Part shown: in pieces, positions 47,916 to 57,228 of the stretch
Numbering within the stretch: the first letter of the stretch is position 1
Layout: every line of letters starts with the position of its first letter
Assembly (NCBI RefSeq): GCF_003344765.1
Contig: NZ_QPMH01000003.1
Span: forward strand, 1-64,000
Direction of reading: 5' to 3'
DNA from: Ferruginivarius sediminum
GTDB lineage: Bacteria; Pseudomonadota; Alphaproteobacteria; Kiloniellales; Rhodovibrionaceae
DNA length: 64,000 bases
Notes under the pieces: generated by a model
What the model saw: the letters and a program-made list of their open reading frames with translations, nothing else
Databases searched by the model: none
Told to the model about the DNA's origin: nothing
Translations under genes and position numbers: made by a program

Positions 47916-49127
47916 TCAACCGCGCGGCCGGATGCGCGTCCCCTCGCTTATGCGGTCGCTGGGAAAGAGGATAACCCGCTCCCCCGCCTCAAGCCCGTCC
48001 GGCACCTCCACGACCTCGCTGTTGGTCTGGCCGATCTCGATATTCCGCAGACGCGCCCGGCCGTCGCGCGAGACGAACACGGCCCAGTGCCCGTCGGCCG
48101 AGCGGAACAGCGCCCCCAACGGCAACCGCAGGACATCCTCGCCGCGCCACACCGTGATGCGCGGCTCCACCCGGAATCCGTGGCGCAGACCGGCGTCCCG
48201 CGCCGCCGCCGCGTCCACGTCGACGATGACGTTGACCCGCTGCTCCTCGATGCCGAGCGCCGAGACCTCGGTAAAGCCAAAGGGCTCGACTCTGCGGACC
48301 GTGCCCTTCAGCGGTTGCTCGCCGCCCCAGCCGACGACATCGACCGCCGCGCCCGGCCGCACTTTCACCGCGTCGGTGGAGAGCAGATCGACGACGACCT
48401 CCAGCTCCGACGCGTCGCCAATGGTCAGAAGTTCGGCGCCCTCGACAACCGGACCGGCACTTTTGCGAAGGACCTGGAGCACCTCGCCCGACACCGGGGC
48501 GGTCACCGTGATGCAGCAGCTGCTTCCCGGCGAATGGGCACGCGGGCTTGGCTGCGTCAGTTGCGCCCGCGCCTCGTCCAGCTCCTCCCGGCGCAACCGC
48601 AGGGCGGCCTCGGCTGCGGCGACATCGGCGCGCGCGCTGCGCATGCGGCTTTCGGCCTGATCCAGGCGGCTCTCCGAGATGTTCCCGCGCTCGGCAAGGC
48701 GGCGGGCGCGCTGAAGCTCCTGGCTGGCGTAGTCGCGCTCCGCCTCGGCGCGGCGCAGCTCCGCCTGCGCCAGGTCCACAGCCGCGCGGGCTGCCTCCAG
48801 GCGGGCGGCGGCGGCGGCTTCGCTGCGCGGGTCGAGAAACGGCGATTCCATGGGTCGGATGCGGGCGACCACTGTCTCGCCCGCCGTCACCCGGTCGCCG
48901 GCCTCCAGGTCGATCCGGTCGAGTTCCCCGGCCACGGGAGCGGCCACACTGTAAAGCTCGCGCACGCGGGTGCGGCCCTCGTCCTGCACGGTGACGCGCA
49001 TCGCCCCGCGCTCCACGACGGCGACCTCGACCTCTTCCGCGCGCGGCCACAGCGCCAGGGCCAGCAGCGCCGCGACGCCAAGCGCCAGCAGCGTCCAGAC
49101 GATCCATCGGCGGCCCAGAATACCCAC
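47916..49127 (-). CDS. HlyD-type periplasmic adaptor of an ABC exporter
   Basis: A 403-residue membrane-fusion protein. An N-terminal TM anchor (about residues 9-27) is followed by a barrel/lipoyl part (V-A-A-P-V-A-G-E-L near 63), a long Ala/Glu/Arg-rich coiled coil (about residues 100-190), the second lipoyl half (V-T-A-P-V-S-G-E-V near 208) and a C-terminal beta-barrel with K-P-like loops. It lies 7 bp after the FtsX-type permease, so ATPase, permease and adaptor form one operon exporting an unknown substrate; no TolC-like gene is nearby. Confidence 0.92.
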   Translation of the reverse strand: MGILGRRWIVWTLLALGVAALLALALWPRAEEVEVAVVERGAMRVTVQDEGRTRVRELYSVAAPVAGELDRIDLEAGDRVTAGETVVARIRPMESPFLDPRSEAAAAARLEAARAAVDLAQAELRRAEAERDYASQELQRARRLAERGNISESRLDQAESRMRSARADVAAAEAALRLRREELDEARAQLTQPSPRAHSPGSSCCITVTAPVSGEVLQVLRKSAGPVVEGAELLTIGDASELEVVVDLLSTDAVKVRPGAAVDVVGWGGEQPLKGTVRRVEPFGFTEVSALGIEEQRVNVIVDVDAAAARDAGLRHGFRVEPRITVWRGEDVLRLPLGALFRSADGHWAVFVSRDGRARLRNIEIGQTNSEVVEVPDGLEAGERVILFPSDRISEGTRIRPRG

Positions 49128-49134
49128 GTCCGCC

Positions 49135-51501
49135 CTACTCCCGCGACTTCAGCACAGCGATCAGGTCCAGGTGGTCGATCCGCCGCCGCACCAGCCATCC
49201 CGAAGCGATCGCGGCCAGGAGGACGGTCAGCATCGACCACGCATAGGTGTCCGCCTCGATCACCAGGGGCATGCGAAACAGCTCCGTGTCGTAGGCCCGC
49301 ACCATTGCCCAGGCCAGACCGTGGCCCAGAATGCAGCCCAGCGGCAATGCGGCGAGGGTCAGCACCGCCAGCTCGCCGAGCAGGATATAGGACACCTCGC
49401 CGCGCGTGAAACCGAGCACCCGCAGGCTGGCCAGCTCGCGCGTCCGCTCCGCCAGGGCGACATGCGCGCTGTTGTACACGACGCCGATGGCAATCACCCC
49501 GGCAAAGCCGACAAAGAAGAGGATCATCAGCATCAGGTTGCGGTCCAGCGTCCGCCGCAGGCCCCCAAGAACCTCGCTGCGCCGCGTCACCCCGGCCACG
49601 CGCGGGCGTTCCAGCAAGGCGTCGTAAACTTCCTCCAGCCGGCGCGCGTCGACTTGCAGGTCCGCGCCGGACAGGTTCGCCCCCTCGCCCATCAGCCGGT
49701 TGAGCCGGTCGAGATCCATGTACGCGGCAAGCCCGACGTACTGCTGCGCGACCACGGTCACAGGAATTCGCCGCACCGGCCGGCGGCCTTCCAGAACCGC
49801 CACCGTCACCGAGTCGCCGCGGCCGGCCCCAAGGATCCGCGCCAGCTTGTCGGACAGCGCGATGCCCACCCCCGGCGGCGGCAGCGGCCGGCCGTCGGAG
49901 GTGACCACACGATGCAGCGCGCCATCCTGCGACAGACCCTGAACGGAAACCCGCCGCTCCACCGGGCCGAATCGCAGCTTGGCGGGCACGGTGCGCACCG
50001 GCTGCACGCGCAGTACGCCCGGCAGGGCCCGCAGCTCGTGCATGGCGGCGGGTTCCGTTGCGTCGGTGAAGGTGACGAAAAGGTCCTGGCGCTGTGCCAG
50101 CGTCAGCTCGATGTCGATCAGGCGCTGGATCGATTCGCGCATGAACAGCGAGCCCACAAGCAGTGCCACCGCCGTCGCAAGACCCAGCGTCGTCAGTCCC
50201 GCCCGCAGCGGCCGGCGCACCAGGTTGCGCAGGACCATGCGCGTCGCCGGATCGGCAAGGGCGTTGATGCGTAGCCGGTCCAGCAGCCCGCGATGGTAGC
50301 GCGGCGGCTCCGGCGGGCGCATCGCCACGGCCGGCGGCAGCTTGACGGCCCGGCGGACGCTGAACGCCGTGCCCAGCAGGCCCGCGAGGAGACTGACGGC
50401 GGCCGCCCCGACGAGCACATCGGCTGTCAGTTCGTAGCGCAGGATCGGGAAATGGAAATATTCCGTATAGAGTTCGGCAAGTTCCTTGCCCAGCCACGCG
50501 CCGACGACCTCGCCCAACGCGACCCCGGCCAGCGTCAGCGCGATCACCAGCTTGACGTAGTGCCAGCCGACGGCGATGTCCGTGTAGCCGAAAGCCTTCA
50601 ACAAGCCGATCTGCTGGCGCTCCCGGTCGATGGTGCGGGCGACAACCATGTTCAAAAGGAATGCCGCGACTGCGAGGAAGATCGGCGGTGCCACGCTGCC
50701 CGTCGCCACCAGCCCGTCCAGCTCGTTGCGGATGAAGGCGTGCGAGGAATGGTCCTTGCGCGCGTAGGCCCCGGTGCCGCCGTAGCGCGCCAGGAGGTCG
50801 TCCAGCCGCGCTATCATGCTTTCGACGCGCGCGCCGCGCGCCGTTCGAAGCGCTACGTCGTTGAACGCGCCTTCCAGGTCGAAGGCTGCGGCTGCGGCCT
50901 TGCGGCCCATCCAGACGACGCCGAAACTGCCGGCATCCGGCACAAGCTGGCCGGGCGCCAGGGCGTAGATGTACTCGGGTGATAGCGCAAGACCCACGAT
51001 ACGAAGGCGCCGTCGTTTGCCGTCGACGATGGCCGTCAGGCCGTCGCCGGGACGCAGGCCCACCGCCCGCGCGAACGGCTGGTCGACCAGAACCTCGTCC
51101 GGATTGTCGGCGGACGGCCAGCGGCCAGAGGCGAGGTAGAGGCGATTCAGATCCGGCTGTCCGGAGACTGGGACAGAGGTGACCCGCCCGGCAATCGGCG
51201 CCGGCCGTCCCGGCACCGTAAGCGTTGCCGGACCGCTTACCCGTGTCTGCACGACAGCGACACCGGGAATCGCCGCGATGTCGCGCGCCAGACGGTCCGG
51301 CGCGCGCACCAGCGGGGCAAAGACATCGGCGAAGCGGTACTCCGCGTAGTAGGCCTCCAGCGTTCCTTCCAGTGCCCGCAGCGTGCCCAGCGCCATGACG
51401 AAAAGCGCCACACCGGCGGCGATCACCAGCGCGATCGCCAGCGCCTGCCCCCGGATCGCGCGGATGTCGCGCAGCAACTTTCGATCCAGGACGCTTGGCA
51501 T
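49135..51501 (-). CDS. FtsX-domain ABC transporter permease
   Basis: A 788-residue permease with the long MacB/LolC-type layout: TM1 at about residues 18-40, a large periplasmic region to about 255, three TM helices with the first FtsX domain (about 260-390), a second periplasmic region, and a C-terminal FtsX domain with three TM helices (about 660-775). Two FtsX domains in one chain mean it may work as a self-contained pore unit. It is between the ATPase (7 bp upstream) and the adaptor. Confidence 0.92.
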   Translation of the reverse strand: MPSVLDRKLLRDIRAIRGQALAIALVIAAGVALFVMALGTLRALEGTLEAYYAEYRFADVFAPLVRAPDRLARDIAAIPGVAVVQTRVSGPATLTVPGRPAPIAGRVTSVPVSGQPDLNRLYLASGRWPSADNPDEVLVDQPFARAVGLRPGDGLTAIVDGKRRRLRIVGLALSPEYIYALAPGQLVPDAGSFGVVWMGRKAAAAAFDLEGAFNDVALRTARGARVESMIARLDDLLARYGGTGAYARKDHSSHAFIRNELDGLVATGSVAPPIFLAVAAFLLNMVVARTIDRERQQIGLLKAFGYTDIAVGWHYVKLVIALTLAGVALGEVVGAWLGKELAELYTEYFHFPILRYELTADVLVGAAAVSLLAGLLGTAFSVRRAVKLPPAVAMRPPEPPRYHRGLLDRLRINALADPATRMVLRNLVRRPLRAGLTTLGLATAVALLVGSLFMRESIQRLIDIELTLAQRQDLFVTFTDATEPAAMHELRALPGVLRVQPVRTVPAKLRFGPVERRVSVQGLSQDGALHRVVTSDGRPLPPPGVGIALSDKLARILGAGRGDSVTVAVLEGRRPVRRIPVTVVAQQYVGLAAYMDLDRLNRLMGEGANLSGADLQVDARRLEEVYDALLERPRVAGVTRRSEVLGGLRRTLDRNLMLMILFFVGFAGVIAIGVVYNSAHVALAERTRELASLRVLGFTRGEVSYILLGELAVLTLAALPLGCILGHGLAWAMVRAYDTELFRMPLVIEADTYAWSMLTVLLAAIASGWLVRRRIDHLDLIAVLKSRE

Positions 51502-51508
51502 TCCGCGC

Positions 51509-52207
51509 CTACCAGGAAAGCTCGCGCGGACGCCGCCGCGTCGCGTTGCGGGTCACCTCCTGGACGCGGCCGTCGGCAAATCGGATCACCATGTCCGCCA
51601 TCTCGGCCAGGACCGCGTTGTGGGTGATCAGCATCGCCGTGGTACCGAGTTCGCGGGTCACCGTGTCCAGCGCTTCCAGGACCACCACGCCGGTTGCGCT
51701 GTCGAGCGCCCCGGTCGGCTCGTCGCAAAGCAGGACGTCCGGCTGCTTCGCGATGGCGCGAGCAATGGCGACGCGCTGTTGCTCGCCGCCGGAAAGCTGG
51801 GCGGGGAAGTGATCCATCCGCGCGCCAAGGCCGACGAGTTCAAGGGCCGCGTCACTGGCCATGGGACGGCTCGCGATCTCGGTCACCAGATCGACATTCT
51901 CGCGCGCCGTCAGGCTGGGCATCAGGTTATAGAACTGGAAGACGAAGCCCACCATCTCCCGCCGGTAACGAGTGAGGTCCGCCTCCGCCATCGCGGTGAT
52001 CTCGCGCTGCCTGAAGAATGCCCGGCCGCTCGTCGCGGTATCAAGCCCCCCCAGGATATTCAAAAGCGTCGACTTGCCCGAGCCCGACGGCCCCAGAAGC
52101 ACAGCCATCGTCCCCTCGGCCACGTTCAGATCGACGCCGCGCAGCGCATGCACCTCGGTTTCGCCGGTGCGGTACACCTTGGTGAGGTCGCGCGTACGGA
52201 AGATCAT
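51509..52207 (-). CDS. ABC transporter ATP-binding protein, LolD/MacB type
   Basis: A 232-residue ATPase. Walker [10 protein letters not shown] near residue 40, Q-loop F-V-F-Q-F-Y-N-L near 90, signature L-S-G-G-E-Q-Q-R near 140, Walker B V-L-L-C-D-E-P near 162 and the H-loop I-T-H-N near 195 are all present. M-I-F-R-T-R-D at 52207 gives the usual family length; in-frame ATGs at 52237 and 52243 are alternatives, the latter nearer to a GGAGG. It is first in the three-gene exporter operon. Confidence 0.93.
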   Translation of the reverse strand: MIFRTRDLTKVYRTGETEVHALRGVDLNVAEGTMAVLLGPSGSGKSTLLNILGGLDTATSGRAFFRQREITAMAEADLTRYRREMVGFVFQFYNLMPSLTARENVDLVTEIASRPMASDAALELVGLGARMDHFPAQLSGGEQQRVAIARAIAKQPDVLLCDEPTGALDSATGVVVLEALDTVTRELGTTAMLITHNAVLAEMADMVIRFADGRVQEVTRNATRRRPRELSW

Positions 52208-52780
52208 CGGGAATTCAGGGGTACCTTCGACCGGCATGGGCATCGCATCCAGCTCGCCTCCTCTGACCGGAATTATGGCGAGCCCTGCCAATCTTGCGAA
52301 ATGCGCCAACGCAAAGCGCTCTCGGACACGCTTGCGTGCCGGATAACATGGCGAACGTGGTGGACTGCTCTTTAATCATACGCCCGGTGCGGTTCGATTA
52401 TCCTTCATCAGCTTCATCATCTGAGAACTTCAATGGTTTGGCGCGCCGTCCGATCAAATACGAGCACGTGGCGACGGCATACCATTCTTCCCAAAAACAC
52501 TTGTTCTACCTTGGTGCACGCTAAGGAAAACACAAGAATTAAAAACTTATTTCTAGTTTATTTGACAATATTTTTTATTAATTAAAAATATCGTCAGGCA
52601 ACAATTTTCCGGAGCGGAGGGCATTACACATCATCGGATGTCGTATTTCATCGACGATCTGCCGTTGATTGATAAGACTGTAAGGGATATGCAACCATAA
52701 AGAGATTGTGTTCATTAAGGCTATCTAATCGTTGAGTTGCGCCGAGCTTGAAGAGGGCTTGAAGAGGGAAGGGCCGTGCC
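52208..52780. other. AT-rich regulatory gap upstream of speD
   Basis: A 570-bp stretch between divergent transcription units. No convincing gene is seen. From about 52500 to 52620 the DNA is strikingly AT-rich compared with the rest of the window, with TTGACA at 52562-52567 as a candidate -35 for speD, and a direct repeat TTGAAGAGGG just before speD (52747-52767). AT-rich promoters of this kind are typical targets of MucR-type proteins, and mucR is 5 kb away. Confidence 0.5.
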
Positions 52781-53203
52781 ATGACCGCCAAGACTGCTGT
52801 CACTCCGCCCGCCGCGCCTGTCACCCACGCGGGCGTGCATCTCATTATCGAGATGTGGCAGGCGACGCGAATCGATGAAGTGTCGCATGTCCGGGAGACC
52901 CTGAAAGCCGCGGCCGAGGCCACGGGCGCCACGCTGCTTGGAACGGAAGTCCACGATTTCGGCGATGGTTGCGGGGTGACCGGCGTCGCAATCCTGGCGG
53001 AATCGCACATTTCGGTGCATTCGTGGCCGGAATACGGCTACGCCGCGTTCGACGTGTTTACCTGCGGCCACGCCGATCCCTATCGCGCCCTTCCCGTGCT
53101 GAGCCAGGCCTTCGGGACAACGGACCTGCACGTCGTCGAACACAAGCGCGGCACCCGCCTCAATGCCGCCGTCCACCTGCGCAGCGAGCCCGCCTGCGCG
53201 TGA
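52781..53203 (+). CDS. speD: S-adenosylmethionine decarboxylase proenzyme
   Basis: A 140-residue pyruvoyl-dependent decarboxylase precursor, class 1b size. Self-cleavage is expected before Ser75 in L-A-E-S-H-I-S; the processing His80 and proton-donor Cys95 lie five and twenty residues further on, matching the spacing of characterised enzymes (Ser63/His68/Cys83). Glu24 in I-I-E-M-W is also placed as usual. A strong AAGAGGGAAGGG site precedes ATG 52781. It normally makes decarboxylated SAM for spermidine, but no speE follows. The loop before the cleavage site (D-F-G-D-G-C-G-V-T-G) is slightly longer than the common form. Confidence 0.93.
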   Translation: MTAKTAVTPPAAPVTHAGVHLIIEMWQATRIDEVSHVRETLKAAAEATGATLLGTEVHDFGDGCGVTGVAILAESHISVHSWPEYGYAAFDVFTCGHADPYRALPVLSQAFGTTDLHVVEHKRGTRLNAAVHLRSEPACA

Positions 53204-53264
53204 GGCTCGCGATCAGCGCATCCGCCGGAAGCACATCGATTTCTCGAGAGTGAGGACGACTGTC

Positions 53265-54383
53265 ATGAACAAGAGCAAACGCGTTTCGATCCTGAAGGAG
53301 ACACGCGGGGGCGAAAAGCGCGTCATCATCCAGCCGGACCATCTGGGTCCCTTCCGCGAGCGTGGCTTCGAGATCCTTGTGGAGCACAATGCCGGCGCGG
53401 CTTCGGGCTGTCCGGATTCCGCCTACGAAGCGGCCGGGGCGCGGGTCGTTTCCACCGAGGAAGCCTGGAATGACAGCGATTTCGTGCTGAAATACAAGGC
53501 ACCCGGCCCAGCGGAGCACCGTTTCTTCAGGCCCGGCATGCACCTGGGCTCGTTCATGCACGCGGAAGGCAACCCGGCCCTGACCGAAGCGATGCGCGCC
53601 AGCGGGATGACCGCCTACGCGCTTGAGTTCTACGAGTCCGCCTCGGGCATCACGCCGCTGTGCACGTCGGACAACGAGATCGCCGGAAAGATGGCGGTGG
53701 TCTACGCCGCGTACTTCCTGCAAAGCCACCTTGGCGGAAACGGCGTCTTCCTGCCGCGCGTCCCGGGCGCCAAGCCCGCGCGCGTCCTTGTGCTGGGTTA
53801 CGGCAATACCGGCGGCGGCGCGGCGCGCCTCGCCGCGGAGATGGGCTGCAATGTCACTGTCCTGGGCACCCGCCCCGAAGGCCTGCGCCGATTCGAGGCG
53901 ACGGTGCCGCGCGGCGTGCGCTGCCTCGTCAATACGCCGGAGACGCTGCGCGCCGAGTTGGCAGAGGCAGATCTGGTGGTCGGCGCCATCCTGATTTCGA
54001 CCTTCGATACCCCGGCGATGATCGGCGAGGACATGCTGGCGACCATGAAGCCCGGCGCCATGATCGTCGACGTCACCTGCGGCTACGGGCCCGGTTACCT
54101 GCCGTCCTTCGACCGGCAGACCGTGCATGAGGATCCCGTCTATATCCGCCAGGGCATCCTGCACTGCAAGATCGATGCGATGCCGGCGTCGTTCCCGGCC
54201 ACGGCGGCCGAGGCGACAAGCAGCAACGTCGCGGGCTATCTGGCCGACCTCGGCGAGCGGATATACGAGGGCGCTCCCGCCACGGCGCCGGGCATCAAGG
54301 ACGGCATGATCGTCAGCGACCATAAGGTCGTCCATCCCGAGGTCATCCGCAACCTGGACATGCAGCAGGCCGGCGCGGCCTGA
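53265..54383 (+). CDS. Alanine dehydrogenase/PNT-family oxidoreductase, non-canonical
   Basis: A 372-residue protein of the alanine dehydrogenase/transhydrogenase N-terminal family. Arg19 (E-K-R-V), Lys76/Lys78 (L-K-Y-K-A-P) and His99 (F-M-H-A-E) match substrate-side positions of alanine dehydrogenase, and the NAD motif G-Y-G-N-T-G-G-G is near residue 180. The segment that reads D-V-A-x-D-Q-G-G in alanine dehydrogenases here reads D-V-T-C-G-Y-G-P, so the catalytic Asp is absent. ATG 53265 has GAGGA upstream. Between speD and a methyltransferase, it may act on another amine or oxo-acid; family members forming secondary amines (N5-carboxyethyl-ornithine synthase) are known. Confidence 0.85.
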   Translation: MNKSKRVSILKETRGGEKRVIIQPDHLGPFRERGFEILVEHNAGAASGCPDSAYEAAGARVVSTEEAWNDSDFVLKYKAPGPAEHRFFRPGMHLGSFMHAEGNPALTEAMRASGMTAYALEFYESASGITPLCTSDNEIAGKMAVVYAAYFLQSHLGGNGVFLPRVPGAKPARVLVLGYGNTGGGAARLAAEMGCNVTVLGTRPEGLRRFEATVPRGVRCLVNTPETLRAELAEADLVVGAILISTFDTPAMIGEDMLATMKPGAMIVDVTCGYGPGYLPSFDRQTVHEDPVYIRQGILHCKIDAMPASFPATAAEATSSNVAGYLADLGERIYEGAPATAPGIKDGMIVSDHKVVHPEVIRNLDMQQAGAA

Positions 54384-54414
54384 GCCATCCGCACGGCGGA
54401 ACGGAGGGAATCGC

Positions 54415-55242
54415 ATGGCAGCGTCCGACGCCATCGGATATCGGGAACGGGCGGCTTTCTATGCCGTGGAGTACCGCGAGGACGGCGACCGGCCGTTCAT
54501 CGAGGGACTGTTGGACGAGGACGCTCGAAACGTCCTGGAGGTGCCCTGCGGTGCCGGACGCAACGCCCTGTGGTTGGCGGAGACGGGGCGGTGCGTGACC
54601 GCCTGCGACATCGAGCCGGCAATGCTGGAGGCCCTGGCCGCCCGGTATCCGGGCGGCCGGCCGCCGGCCAACCTGACGCTCGCCCAGGCGGACATGCGGG
54701 CGTTCCAGTTCGACAAGCGTTTCGACCTGATCCTGATCCCGCGCGAGGCGATCCAGCTCCTGCCCGCGGCCGAGGATGTCGCCGCCACGCTGGACTGCTG
54801 CCGGCGGCACCTGGCGCCCGGCGGCCGGCTTGTCGTCGATTTGGCGGCATTCAAGGCACCGGCATCCGGCTCGTCGGACCAGGACGACATGCTGCAGCCG
54901 TCGTACTACCGCCCCGGCCAGCCCGATGGCGTCGAGTGCTTCGAATGGGAGCGCGAGTTGGCGGACGGCCGACGTATGAAGCGCTGGCGGCGCCAGTGGG
55001 ACAAGGCCGACAGCGTCGATTTCGCCCTTCGGTATCAGGTATGCGGTGACGCCTCCGGGGGCGGCGCGAGCGAGTGGGTTGCCGAAATGACCCTCCGCAA
55101 ATACTCCATGTCGCAATTTCGTAAGCTTGCGGCGGGCGCACATCTCAATATCGTCCACGCCTACGGGAGTTACGACAATCGCGTGTATCGCGATGGTGAC
55201 GTGCGCATGATCCTGTGTCTCCAGCCGGACGGTCAGGCCTGA
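54415..55242 (+). CDS. Class I SAM-dependent methyltransferase
   Basis: A 275-residue methyltransferase. Motif I is L-E-V-P-C-G-A-G-R-N near residue 42, the acidic residue at the end of strand 2 is in T-A-C-D-I-E-P, and motif III-IV regions are A-Q-A-D-M-R and L-I-L-I-P-R-E-A. A C-terminal extension of about 110 residues (from residue 160) is rich in Trp, Arg and Tyr and probably shapes the substrate pocket. It starts 31 bp after the dehydrogenase. Not a spermidine synthase by its motifs. Substrate unknown. Confidence 0.9.
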   Translation: MAASDAIGYRERAAFYAVEYREDGDRPFIEGLLDEDARNVLEVPCGAGRNALWLAETGRCVTACDIEPAMLEALAARYPGGRPPANLTLAQADMRAFQFDKRFDLILIPREAIQLLPAAEDVAATLDCCRRHLAPGGRLVVDLAAFKAPASGSSDQDDMLQPSYYRPGQPDGVECFEWERELADGRRMKRWRRQWDKADSVDFALRYQVCGDASGGGASEWVAEMTLRKYSMSQFRKLAAGAHLNIVHAYGSYDNRVYRDGDVRMILCLQPDGQA

Positions 55243-55307
55243 AGCACGGGAAGCAGCGCCTTCATGCAGACCGCGCCATTGCCGGCGCGCGGTACGGGAC
55301 GACGGGA

Positions 55308-56639
55308 ATGGCGAACGTGGATCGCGGGAGTGGGAAAGCCGGCGCCGCCGCCGTGGTGGGCCTTACGATCTTCTTCACGGCGTTCATCGCCGTCACCTAC
55401 GGCTTCGGCATCTATCTGTTCCCCGTCATCATGTCGGACATGCGCGCCGACCTCGGGTTCACCTATGGGGACGCCGGCGTCATCACGGCGTCGGCCCAGG
55501 CGGGTTTCCTCCTGGCGGCCTTCATCAGCGCGGCCGTCTGCGCCCGTGTCGGCGGGGGGCGCGTGGTCATCGCATCGGTGATGATCTGCGCGGCCAGCCT
55601 TCTGGGCCTTTACGTCGCCGAAAACATCTGGGTAATCGGCGTCCTGCTGACCATTACCGGCGGCATGGCCGCCTCCGCGTACACGCCGATGGTCCAGGTC
55701 TGCCAGAAGTTTGTCGGCGTCCGCCATCGCGGCAAGGTGCTTGGCCTGATCTCCAGCGGCACCAGCTATGGCGTCTTCGTGAACGGGCTATTGGCCCCCT
55801 ACATGATCCAGAACGCCCACTGGCGCGAAATCTGGCTGACCGTAGGCATCGGAACCGCCGGCATGGTGGTGCTCGCCACCGTTTATCTAGCGATGATCGG
55901 CGTGCTCCGTCGGCCGGCGCGGCCGGCCTCGATCGGGCTTGGCGTGCCAAGGACGCCGGTCGCGCTGTGGTGGCGGATGCGCTCGCTGTTCAAGCGCAAG
56001 ATCCTCATCCTGTGGCTGATGATGTTCCTCAGCGGCGTGGCCTGCATCTCGTTCCAGACCTATTTCTCCGCCTACCTGCGCGACGAATTGGGCTATTCCG
56101 TCACGCTGGCCGGGAACCTGTGGACGGTGATCGGCTTTGTCGGCATGGGCGGAGGATTCGCCATGGGCGCGCTGGCGGACCTGATCACGATCCGGGCCAC
56201 CATGGCGGTGACCTATGCGCTGCTGGGCCTGTCGAGCCTGCTGGTACTGATCCACCCGGACGTCATGACGCTCTACGGCGCCGCCGTGGCCTTCGGTCTG
56301 GCCTTCTATGCGATCTTCGGCCTGAACCCGGCGTACATCAGCCGCGTGACAACGGAATCGCAATCGACACTTGTCTTCGGAATCGGCAACATCTTCCTGG
56401 GCCTTGGCTCGGTCGTCGGCAACCTGGCCGGCGGGCGACTGAAAGTGGCGACGGAAACCTTCGAGTGGACGTATATCCTGGTCACCGGGGTCGCGCTGCT
56501 CCTGTTCCTCCTGACGCTGCCATTGCCCGACGAGCGCCGCGCCGCGCCGCCAGCGGAGGACGAGGCCTCACCCGATGCCGCTGACGCCTGCGCCGAGGCG
56601 GCAGAGTGCCCGCAAGTCGATCCCGTTCCCGCGCAGTAA
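55308..56639 (+). CDS. Major facilitator superfamily transporter of the speD cluster
   Basis: A 443-residue carrier with about twelve TM segments, a central loop with R-R-P-A-R-P near residue 205 and a polar acidic tail (E-D-E-A-S-P-D-A-A-D). S-G-T-S-Y-G-V-F-V-N-G near TM5 resembles YbfB/YjiJ-type members. ATG 55308 begins the recognisable part; upstream frame to 55215 overlaps the methyltransferase. As last gene of the speD cluster it is the likely exporter or importer of that pathway's product or substrate. Confidence 0.87.
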   Translation: MANVDRGSGKAGAAAVVGLTIFFTAFIAVTYGFGIYLFPVIMSDMRADLGFTYGDAGVITASAQAGFLLAAFISAAVCARVGGGRVVIASVMICAASLLGLYVAENIWVIGVLLTITGGMAASAYTPMVQVCQKFVGVRHRGKVLGLISSGTSYGVFVNGLLAPYMIQNAHWREIWLTVGIGTAGMVVLATVYLAMIGVLRRPARPASIGLGVPRTPVALWWRMRSLFKRKILILWLMMFLSGVACISFQTYFSAYLRDELGYSVTLAGNLWTVIGFVGMGGGFAMGALADLITIRATMAVTYALLGLSSLLVLIHPDVMTLYGAAVAFGLAFYAIFGLNPAYISRVTTESQSTLVFGIGNIFLGLGSVVGNLAGGRLKVATETFEWTYILVTGVALLLFLLTLPLPDERRAAPPAEDEASPDAADACAEAAECPQVDPVPAQ

Positions 56640-56650
56640 GCCGCCGGCCA

Positions 56651-57205
56651 TCAACGTTGCGCACGCAGCCATCCGCGCAGCGCGTAGTAGGTGGTGGCCG
56701 CGGTTTCCCGAAGCCAGAGCAGGGGGTTGCCGCCGCCATCCGGCAGGGGGGCGGGGTCCGCCTCGATCCCCTGCGCGCGGAAAACGAGCCGCGCGCGGGG
56801 CATGTGAAAGCCGTCGGTGACAAGCAGAACACGGCGCCAGCCGTGGCGGCGGAGTATCCGCTTCGTATACACGGCGTTCTCCAGCGTCGAACAGGCCTCC
56901 GGTTCCAGGACGATGGAGTCGTCGGCCACGCGCGCCTCCCCGGCGATCCGCGCCATCGCGGCCGCCTCGCTCTCGCCGTGCTCGTTACAGGCGCCGCCTG
57001 TCAGGATGATACGAGGCGCCCGTCCGTCGGCGTACAGCCGCACGCCATGGCGGACACGCCGGTCCAGCGCGGCGGATGGGCTGCCGTCGCGCCGCAGCGC
57101 CGCGCCCAGGACGACGATGGCATCATAAGCAGGCGCGGCTTGCGCTTGTCCGTCGGCCTCATCGGCCTTCCAATCGTTCGCCCGGCTGCCGCCGCCCTTC
57201 GGCAT
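56651..57205 (-). CDS. YdcF/DUF218 family protein
   Basis: A 184-residue DUF218 protein. The core blocks are D-A-I-V-V-L-G-A-A-L near residue 28, R-I-I-L-T-G-G near 64, E-P-E-A-C-S-T-L-E-N-A near 100, and V-L-L-V-T-D-G-F-H-M-P-R-A near 125. The family includes YdcF and the ElyC/SanA envelope proteins and has a Rossmann-like fold; the reaction is not settled. No signal peptide is seen in this version. It is convergent with the speD cluster, 11 bp apart. Confidence 0.88.
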   Translation of the reverse strand: MPKGGGSRANDWKADEADGQAQAAPAYDAIVVLGAALRRDGSPSAALDRRVRHGVRLYADGRAPRIILTGGACNEHGESEAAAMARIAGEARVADDSIVLEPEACSTLENAVYTKRILRRHGWRRVLLVTDGFHMPRARLVFRAQGIEADPAPLPDGGGNPLLWLRETAATTYYALRGWLRAQR

Positions 57206-57228
57206 GGTTTGCTCCGTTCAGCCGCCGC

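Noticed and set aside
52294..52524. A 76-codon plus-strand frame upstream of speD
   Set aside because: There is no good ribosome-binding site, codon use differs from real genes here, and its product resembles nothing I know.
54415..55242. The methyltransferase as a spermidine synthase partner for speD
   Set aside because: Its motifs are those of an ordinary class I methyltransferase, and the G-G-G-D-G and paired Asp signature of aminopropyltransferases is not visible.
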